From an uncultured Christensenella sp. (GTDB lineage Bacteria > Bacillota > Clostridia > Christensenellales > Borkfalkiaceae): DNA of 64,000 nt. Under the pieces are notes generated by a model, which saw nothing but the letters and a program-made list of their open reading frames with translations, was not told the DNA's origin and did no database searches. Location of the stretch: the NCBI GenBank assembly GCA_910579525.1, contig CAJTUK010000002.1, positions 124,001 through 188,000 on the forward strand, written 5' to 3'. Numbering within the stretch: the first letter of the stretch is position 1; every line of letters begins with the position of its first letter. The translations under genes and the position numbers were made by a program. Below, piece by piece: positions 59,064 through 64,000 of this stretch.

Positions 59064-59456
59064 TTACACCTTCTTGTTTTTCAAGTCGTAGAGCGTCGCT
59101 TCGATTTGGTTTTGTACCCACGCGCCCACGTCGCCGAAGTTCGCTTGTATGTAGTCTTTTGCTTCGGTCGATAACTGCGCTTGCGCCGCTTCCGCCGCCT
59201 GTTGCAAGGCGTGTTTTTGCGCTTCCTGCGTCCACGCTTCCGTACCTTTGATTGCTTGTACATAGGTTTGATACGTCGCCTTGACGACCGACGCGATAAC
59301 GTCCACAATGCCCGATAAAAGAGCTTGCGCCTTTTGATTTTTGATTTTGGTCGATACAAGCGTTTTGACCTTAACCAATACCCAAGAGCCGAGCGCGGTA
59401 AGCAACGCGGCGGCGACCGTAATTGCGATGTTGATTAAAATTTGTTGCCAATTCAT
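59064..59456 (-). CDS. Holin-like protein (LLH family type)
   Basis: 130 residues. One N-terminal membrane span (about 7-28, IAITVAAALLTALGSWVLV), a basic stretch, then long amphipathic helices rich in Ala/Gln and a C-terminal WVQNQIEATLYDLKN as in phage_holin_LLH proteins. It would make the membrane lesion in lysis. No endolysin is visible nearby. Confidence 0.7.
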   Translation of the reverse strand: MNWQQILINIAITVAAALLTALGSWVLVKVKTLVSTKIKNQKAQALLSGIVDVIASVVKATYQTYVQAIKGTEAWTQEAQKHALQQAAEAAQAQLSTEAKDYIQANFGDVGAWVQNQIEATLYDLKNKKV

Positions 59457-59458
59457 AG

Positions 59459-59800
59459 TTAATCGTCCTCCGATTTTTTATTTTGCTTTGCTTGCTTCGG
59501 TGGTGTTTCGGGCAACGCCATAATGTCGTTGTAAAGTTCCGTTATAACGCCGTTGCCGCTGAGCGCGTGGTATGCTTCATATTCGCGCCGCACCGCGTCC
59601 TTCGCGTAAACGGGGCAATAGCCGCGCTCGACCCACTTTTCATTTTGCCGTATGATTTCGGCGCGTAAAAGACATTGCGTGCCGTTTTCGAGGGCTTTGT
59701 GCCGCTGTTTGCCCGACTTAAAATGCGCGATAACCGCCGTTACGACGACCCCGACGGTGGTACTTATAAACGCCGTTAAAATGGTTGCCGCGATGTTCAC
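59459..59800 (-). CDS. Phage membrane protein of unknown function
   Basis: 113 residues from the GTG at 59800, with GAGGTG upstream; a TTG at 59815 is possible but lies in the previous gene. One N-terminal span (about 4-24), then a conserved-looking helical domain QCLLRAEIIRQNEKWVERGY and YAKDAVRREYEAYHALSGNG, common in Clostridia prophages next to holins. The C-terminus is charged. A partner of the lysis module is likely but unproven. Confidence 0.7.
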   Translation of the reverse strand: MNIAATILTAFISTTVGVVVTAVIAHFKSGKQRHKALENGTQCLLRAEIIRQNEKWVERGYCPVYAKDAVRREYEAYHALSGNGVITELYNDIMALPETPPKQAKQNKKSEDD

Positions 59801-59801
59801 G

Positions 59802-60020
59802 TTACACCTCGACAAACCACTCGTCGCGCAACGACGTTTGCCCGCTTGCGGCGATTTCGTCCTTTGTCTTGCCGTCGAGAGCGTTTACCCATATTGCCCG
59901 CGCGTCGTCGATTTCGCGTTGCGTGAGTATGCCCGCCGCCTTGTCTGCGTTTGCGGTTTCGAGCCATTTTTCAACACTAAAAACCGCCGAGCCGCTTTTT
60001 GCTTCCTGTTTGTTTGCCAT
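59802..60020 (-). CDS. Small phage protein near the retroelement
   Basis: 72 residues, helical and acidic, with SVEKWLETANADKAAG and TQREIDDARAIWVNAL. The ATG at 60020 follows GGAGGT. It lies 8 bp after the reverse transcriptase. It is too short and has the wrong pattern for the DGR accessory protein Avd (about 125 residues, basic barrel). Function unknown; an XkdX-like tail-end protein is a possibility. Confidence 0.65.
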   Translation of the reverse strand: MANKQEAKSGSAVFSVEKWLETANADKAAGILTQREIDDARAIWVNALDGKTKDEIAASGQTSLRDEWFVEV

Positions 60021-60028
60021 AATGAATA

Positions 60029-61081
60029 TTACCTCCGTTTTTTATTTTGTTGTTTTGTGTAATTACTTACAATGTGTTTGAGTTTGTTTTTCGGCGCATA
60101 CGGGTAAATATGCTTTTTGTAAAACCCGCAAGCGTTTATGTGCGATAACCAACCGATAAGGGATAAGAGGCTCATTGCTTGTCGCGGTGTGATGTAACCC
60201 GTCTTTTTGACTTTGCGTACCCTGCGGCATAATCGAAAAAATATGCGCTTGCGTAAAATGGTCTTATGCTTATAAAAGCGATACCCGACAAAATCAATCG
60301 GTCGGGAGTTCAACCGCCATACTTGCCAATTATCTTTTAACTTTAAGCCGATACCGTGCAAATATTCGTTGATAGCCGCGACCGCGCGGCGCAACTTTCT
60401 TTTGTTGCTGTCGATTAAAACCATATCGTCGACATACCGCACATAATATTTGATGTGTAATTGTTCTTTTACATAGTGGTCGAGTCCCTCCAAGTAAAAA
60501 TTTGAAAACCATTGCGACGTATAGTAACCAATAGGCAAGTGGTCGCCGCCGTTTTCGAGTATTTTGCCGATAAGTTCCAACATTCGCCCGTCTTTGATTT
60601 TGCGCCTCCACATATCAAGCAAAACGGACGGGCGCACGCTGTCGAAAAACTTTGATATATCCAACTTTGCACAGTACCGCATTTTGCCGTCGTGTATTGC
60701 CGTTTCGACGTATGCCTTCGCGTCAGTGCCGCCGCGATTTGGTATGCTTCCGCAACAATACCGATACATACCGCGCATTATAACGGGTTGTAACGCCGTA
60801 ATAACGAGCCAATGTATTATTTGGTCGGGATAAAATCGCGGTATTGTGATTGTGCGTTGCTTACGGCAAGAATTATCGAAAATTACGCACGTTTGCGACG
60901 GCGATAATTGCACGTCGCCCGCTTCGAGAATTTGCTTTAATTCTTGCGCGTAATAATCAATATCGTCGATTATCCGACGCGTATATGCGCGGTCGGTTTT
61001 ACCTTTTGCCGCGTTGCGTATCGCCTTTTTAATAAAGTCGATGTCGCACATAGTTTCGTATAAATGACCGACCCGCTTCAT
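60029..61081 (-). CDS. Diversity-generating retroelement reverse transcriptase
   Basis: 350 residues, DGR-type length with no maturase or endonuclease domain. Catalytic Asp141 lies in AKLDISKFFDS, the YVDD motif is 216-219 (VRYVDDMVLID), and the motif-4 segment LPIGYYTSQ (182-190) has the SQ pair typical of DGR enzymes. A basic C-terminal thumb (TILRKRIFFRLCRRVRK) follows. The ATG at 61081 follows AAAGGA. The template repeat lies 117 bp upstream in the same orientation. It should copy the template RNA with errors at adenines and write it into the tail gene. Confidence 0.95.
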   Translation of the reverse strand: MKRVGHLYETMCDIDFIKKAIRNAAKGKTDRAYTRRIIDDIDYYAQELKQILEAGDVQLSPSQTCVIFDNSCRKQRTITIPRFYPDQIIHWLVITALQPVIMRGMYRYCCGSIPNRGGTDAKAYVETAIHDGKMRYCAKLDISKFFDSVRPSVLLDMWRRKIKDGRMLELIGKILENGGDHLPIGYYTSQWFSNFYLEGLDHYVKEQLHIKYYVRYVDDMVLIDSNKRKLRRAVAAINEYLHGIGLKLKDNWQVWRLNSRPIDFVGYRFYKHKTILRKRIFFRLCRRVRKVKKTGYITPRQAMSLLSLIGWLSHINACGFYKKHIYPYAPKNKLKHIVSNYTKQQNKKRR

Positions 61082-61197
61082 TTCCTTTAATCTCCTTGCG
61101 GTCTTTCAATGCTTTACTAAACCGCCCTCTTTGTGGAGTGTTTTTTGCCAAGTGGCAAGGACTGTCCGCGCTTTAAGCGAATATATCAAGATTAAAT

Positions 61198-61321
61198 GCG
61201 ACCGCCGATGTTCGAGTTCGCGTTCGACGGGGTGTAATTACCGTTCCAATACCACAAACCCGCGTACGCGCCAGTGCCCCAATAACCACCAACGGCAAGC
61301 ACCGAGCCGCCCGAAGACGCG
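61198..61321 (-). repeat. DGR template repeat (TR)
   Basis: 124 bp, 116 identical to the variable repeat at 61413-61536. On the coding (minus) strand all eight differences are at A in the template: six A-to-T, one A-to-G, one A-to-C. Translated in the target frame, the template has four AAC codons (Asn) at sites that became Tyr. It is non-coding and lies between the target and the reverse transcriptase. Confidence 0.96.
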
Positions 61322-61362
61322 GCGGAGAGTGCGCCGACTGCCCTTTATTTGTTGTTTTATTC

Positions 61363-61384
61363 GCAAGGGGGGAGTCCCCCTTGC
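61363..61384. repeat. Hairpin/cruciform downstream of the variable repeat
   Basis: GCAAGGGGG (61363-61371), 4-base loop GAGT, CCCCCTTGC (61376-61384): a perfect 9-bp stem. It lies 28 bp beyond the variable repeat on the coding strand. In the Bordetella phage DGR a similar short stem with a 4-nt loop after the variable repeat is needed for efficient homing. Confidence 0.8.
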
Positions 61385-61391
61385 AACCCCC

Positions 61392-62444
61392 TTAAAGAGG
61401 CTTTTTGCAAAGGCGACCGCCGATGTACGAGTACGCGTACGACGGGGAGTAATCACCGTACCAATACCACAAACCCGCGTACGCGCCAGAGCCCCAAGAA
61501 CCACCAACGGCAAGCACCGAGCCGCCCGAAGACGCGTAGTCGCAAAAATACGTTGTTATGCTTCCGCCGCTCGCTTCGGTTGCGTACTGTATAAGCGGGT
61601 GGCGTTTAAGCGGTGCAACCTTTTTAATGTAGCCATAACCCGCCGCGCGGTCGCCGTGATACACATACGGCGACGCGGTTTTGCCCGCCGCGTAAGATTT
61701 CGGGTCGGTGCAAACGTAAACTTTATCGCCGTTAAACGATATGCCGTCGCACCAAGTAAACGTATTGCCCCACAAATTCTCAATGCCGCGATACTTGCAA
61801 GCGTGTTTGCCGTCGGTGTTGCTTTCTTCCGACCCCGACGGGGTTTTGACCGCGTCCGTCCTGCCCGTTGCAACTGCCGCCGAATTGCCGTTTGCATATC
61901 CGTACATAATCGCTTGCGAGTTCGTCGTTTTCATTTCAACGAGCCATAATTCTTTAATTATCAAGTCGATTAAAAAGTCGTATTGTTGATAGCCGTCGCC
62001 GTTCGCTTTGCACCCGTTGCGGAAGGAGTCGCAAGTGATGTTTACAAGCACGGTCGCGCCCGATTTGCTAAATACTTTTGACGCGCTTCCGCTTCCTTCG
62101 TACTTGCCGACAAGGATATAATCTAATTCGTTGCCTTCGCCGTCGACGAAAAGGGTAGTAAACCCTTCGTAACGCACGCCCGATATTTGATGTTTGAACG
62201 TGCCGTCGGCGTTCGGTGTGATTTTCGCGTAAAATTTCGGTATCTTGATAAACACATTACCCGCCGCGTCCGTTACTTCCTGCATATCGCAATACGGATA
62301 GCAACGGTCAAAGTCGCTCGTAATATCGGTTGTGCCGACCGTTACGTTTAAGCCGACCGCGTCGTCGGTGCGAATAAGCGCGTCGGGGTTAGACGAGCCG
62401 ACTTTATCCACGCCGTAAATTTTCGCTTTTTCAAAGTTTAACAT
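61392..62444 (-). CDS. DGR target: C-type-lectin-like phage tail/receptor-binding protein
   Basis: 350 residues. N-terminal part (about 1-130) with FIKIPKFYAKITP and LVGKYEGSGS, as in DGR-linked tail fibre proteins; the C-terminal half is a C-type-lectin/FGE-like fold with YRGIENLWGNTFTW and GGSVLAVGGSW ending GGRLCKKPL. The variable repeat covers residues about 304-344; the changed residues are 316, 319, 329, 331, 333, 336, 338 and 340. It overlaps none but lies 3 bp after the upstream tail gene. It should be at the tail tip and bind the host surface. Confidence 0.92.
   Translation of the reverse strand: MLNFEKAKIYGVDKVGSSNPDALIRTDDAVGLNVTVGTTDITSDFDRCYPYCDMQEVTDAAGNVFIKIPKFYAKITPNADGTFKHQISGVRYEGFTTLFVDGEGNELDYILVGKYEGSGSASKVFSKSGATVLVNITCDSFRNGCKANGDGYQQYDFLIDLIIKELWLVEMKTTNSQAIMYGYANGNSAAVATGRTDAVKTPSGSEESNTDGKHACKYRGIENLWGNTFTWCDGISFNGDKVYVCTDPKSYAAGKTASPYVYHGDRAAGYGYIKKVAPLKRHPLIQYATEASGGSITTYFCDYASSGGSVLAVGGSWGSGAYAGLWYWYGDYSPSYAYSYIGGRLCKKPL
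61413..61536 (-). repeat. DGR variable repeat (VR)
   Basis: 124 bp inside the 3' end of the target gene, at a constant offset of 215 from the template repeat. Differences from the template (plus-strand positions): 61427, 61433, 61439, 61448, 61454, 61460, 61490, 61498. The 3' invariant part up to 61426 and the far half (61499-61536) are identical, as expected for the homing-initiation end and the upstream part with no adenine changes. Confidence 0.96.
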
Positions 62445-62447
62445 TGT

Positions 62448-63554
62448 TTAATTGCCTCCTTTAAGGGCGGATATTTCCGCAAATATTTTTTTGAATACTT
62501 TGTCAATTTCGCCGCCGCGCGTGTAGCCGACGGCTTTTTCCGCTTCCGCCGCCTGCGCCGCGTAAATAACAGTTTTTGCCGCTTCCGCTTCGGTTGCGGT
62601 ATCGGCTTTTGCGGCTGTGTCCGCGTGCGCGGCTTTTGCGATTTTATCGCCGCTATGTACAAGGTCGTCGGCGGGGTACGTTGCTTGCGGCTCGCCGTTA
62701 AGCGTAACCTTCGTACCTTGCTTTTCCGCAATCTGCGTTTCAAGCGCGTCGACCTTGTCGCTTGCCGCTGTCGCTGTTTCATTTGCCGCGCCTGCGGTTT
62801 CGACCGCGTCCGCCGCCGTATCGTTTGCCGATTTGATTTGCGCGTCAAGTCCGTTTGCGGTTGCAAGCGCATTGTCGGCGTTTGTCTTTGCCGCATTTGC
62901 CGTCGATACGGCGTTATCGGACTTTGTGTTTGCGCCGTTTGCTGTGGTAACTGCCGCCGCCGCTTTGGTGCGTGCGTCGTTCGATGTATCGACCGCCGCA
63001 TTTGCCGCCGTAACCGCATTTTGCGCCGTTTCAAGCGCGTTATCGACGATTGCCTTCATTGTGGCATAATCGCAAACGGGCTTTATCAAGCGCGTTAAAT
63101 TGACGATTTGCGTCCCCAATATTTCAAAGGAATATATCGGCAATTCGTAAGCCGTATTTACGTTGTCCGCTTCCGCCGCGTAAACGTCGTTTTGTTCGAG
63201 TTCGCGTTTTAACGCTTCCCAAGACGTTTGCACTTTCGCAATGAGTGTTACGTTCAATTCGTCGGCGGGGTGGTATGTTTCGATACGGGCGACGACGTAA
63301 CCCTTGAACGTGTCGAAAATCTGCGGGCGCAATATTTCGGGGGCGGTTATTTCCGCCATACGCGCACAAACCACAAACGCGCCCGTCCCGACTTGTATTT
63401 GATTGCCGCCGACGACGTTTGCGGCAAGTTCGTCGCCGTAATTCAAATAATAGCCGTGCGCGTTGTTTTGGTCGATAAAGCGCGATTTTACTTCAAGCGC
63501 GTACAAGTTTGCGTTAAAGTTGCTTTGCCCTTGAAAAGTAACGGGTCTTATCAT
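62448..63554 (-). CDS. Phage tail/baseplate protein with coiled coil
   Basis: 368 residues. N-terminal about 150 residues with IRPVTFQGQSNFNANLYALEV split near 20 and a beta-rich fold seen in tail proteins that precede fibre genes. A long Ala/Asn/Thr heptad stretch (about 165-275: ANAAVDTSN, ATANGLDAQ and similar) is a trimeric coiled coil. The end VFKKIFAEISALKGGN gives the coupling to the next gene. The ATG at 63554 follows AGGAGGC. Structural role in the tail fibre or baseplate inferred from position. Confidence 0.8.
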   Translation of the reverse strand: MIRPVTFQGQSNFNANLYALEVKSRFIDQNNAHGYYLNYGDELAANVVGGNQIQVGTGAFVVCARMAEITAPEILRPQIFDTFKGYVVARIETYHPADELNVTLIAKVQTSWEALKRELEQNDVYAAEADNVNTAYELPIYSFEILGTQIVNLTRLIKPVCDYATMKAIVDNALETAQNAVTAANAAVDTSNDARTKAAAAVTTANGANTKSDNAVSTANAAKTNADNALATANGLDAQIKSANDTAADAVETAGAANETATAASDKVDALETQIAEKQGTKVTLNGEPQATYPADDLVHSGDKIAKAAHADTAAKADTATEAEAAKTVIYAAQAAEAEKAVGYTRGGEIDKVFKKIFAEISALKGGN

Positions 63555-63565
63555 TGATTTGCCTC

Positions 63566-64000
63566 CTATGATTTGATTATTTCGGTCAAAAGTATTTTCT
63601 TAAAGCCGAGTTTTATTTTGGTGCTTTTGCCGCTTCCGTTAAGCGTTGTTATTTTTTCACTTATGGGGAGCGTCTTGTAAAGTTTGCCGTCGTAGTACAA
63701 GTCGACTTTTGTATATAGCCGATAACCCGAAAAATCGAGCGGGTCGATTACGACGTTATTGTCGATTATGATATTATCGACGTATCGGGCGTTTGCAAGT
63801 TCATTGACGGCGTTAAACTGCGCGTCGGCTAAATATTCGGACTCGTAATATTTCGCCTTTACGGGGTACAATCTGCCCGCGACGTTGCCGCTTGCGTCCG
63901 CCTGTACAATATCGTTGTTTTTCGTTCGGTAATAGTAAACCGTCGCAAGGGTGGAAGGGCGGGGCTTGTACTTTGGAATATAAACGGGCGAGCCGTCGTC
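63566..64000 (-). CDS. Phage structural protein, 5' truncated by the window edge
   Basis: At least 144 codons, open to base 64000; a TTG within it is not the true start. It reads RPSTLATVYYY early, then LYPVKAKYYESEYLADAQ, YVDNIIIDNNVVIDPLDFSG, YTKVDLYYDGKLYKTL and a final KIKLGFKKILLTE. Beta-rich, resembling phage baseplate or virion proteins of tail modules. It ends 12 bp before the tail protein gene. Family not identified. Confidence 0.72.
   Translation of the reverse strand, partial: DDGSPVYIPKYKPRPSTLATVYYYRTKNNDIVQADASGNVAGRLYPVKAKYYESEYLADAQFNAVNELANARYVDNIIIDNNVVIDPLDFSGYRLYTKVDLYYDGKLYKTLPISEKITTLNGSGKSTKIKLGFKKILLTEIIKS

Larger units (their letters stand above)
54657..64000. mobile_element. 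Prophage with a diversity-generating retroelement (right end outside the window)
   Basis: GC content rises sharply at about 54700. The segment carries a DDE transposase, a cI-like regulator, operator-bearing promoters, holin-like and tail genes, and a DGR. The left end is placed at TGTCAAGCG (54657), where the giant surface gene loses its reading frame. Short repeats GTCAAGCG (54658-54665 and 54730-54737) and TTAGTGTTTT lie at the end, as at the ends of transposing phages. Confidence 0.8.

Noticed and set aside
59802..60020. DGR accessory protein Avd
   Set aside because: 72 residues, acidic, lacks the basic four-helix pattern and is downstream of the RT.
63566..63871. Complete small gene starting at 63871
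   Set aside because: The codon there is TTG with no binding site, and the frame is open to the window end, so this is the 3' part of a longer gene.

Overview
The window looks like a chromosome segment of a low-to-mid GC Firmicute, probably an uncultured gut-type Clostridia. This is inferred from the secG-rnr-smpB and tpiA-gpmI neighbourhoods, an S-box (SAM-I) riboswitch, an archaeal-type proS, single-chain glycyl-tRNA synthetase, near-consensus TTGACA/TATAAT promoters with 17-bp spacers, AGGAGG-type ribosome binding sites and BspA-like leucine-rich repeat proteins. No tRNA, rRNA or CRISPR array was seen.

Region 1 (1-39093) is ordinary chromosome. It holds aminoacyl-tRNA synthetases (proS, glyQS, glnS), one-carbon and methionine metabolism (fhs; promoter-SAM riboswitch-GNAT-metK; smpB-metY-metA), glycolysis (tpiA, gpmI), secG-rnr, rplI, a TetR/ABC efflux-type operon, a Nudix-LemA-DUF2207-SDR operon, a UDP-sugar pyrophosphorylase, an HtrA-like lipoprotein and several surface or membrane proteins. 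MetA carries Glu111, so with MetY it should make homocysteine through O-acetylhomoserine.

Region 2 (about 39172-54656) is an AT-rich accessory island. It starts beside the 3' remnant of a broken chromosomal gene, a pair of 15-bp direct repeats and an array of ATGGT-N-ACCAT palindromes. It encodes a DNA-repair set (dinB with a clamp-binding motif, SRAP/YedK, Ku, an ATP-dependent ligase and a rhodanese). A 15-bp inverted repeat, CATAC-N5-GTATG or a variant, overlaps the start codons of several of these genes. A promoter-to-terminator, highly paired transcript of about 165 nt with no obvious coding potential lies between the ligase and a tandem-XRE regulator. Then come a SLOG-like protein, membrane and secreted proteins, an M30-like metallopeptidase and a giant Ig-repeat surface protein.

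Region 3 (about 54657-64000, running off the right edge) is a GC-rich prophage inserted into, and truncating, the giant surface gene. It has a DDE transposase at its end, a control region with palindromic operators inside promoter spacers, a cI-like regulator, a HIRAN-like membrane protein, a P-loop kinase, a holin-like protein and tail genes. It carries a diversity-generating retroelement (DGR): reverse transcriptase 60029-61081, template repeat 61198-61321 and variable repeat 61413-61536 inside a C-type-lectin-like tail protein. The two 124-bp repeats differ at 8 positions, and every difference is at an adenine of the template on the coding strand, which is the signature of retroelement-directed mutagenesis. 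A 9-bp stem with a 4-nt loop follows the variable repeat, as in known phage DGRs.

Several genes (6239, 10503, 32761, 36181, 40208) have a TATAAT box ending 6-7 nt before the start codon and no Shine-Dalgarno sequence, so leaderless transcripts appear to be used in this organism.
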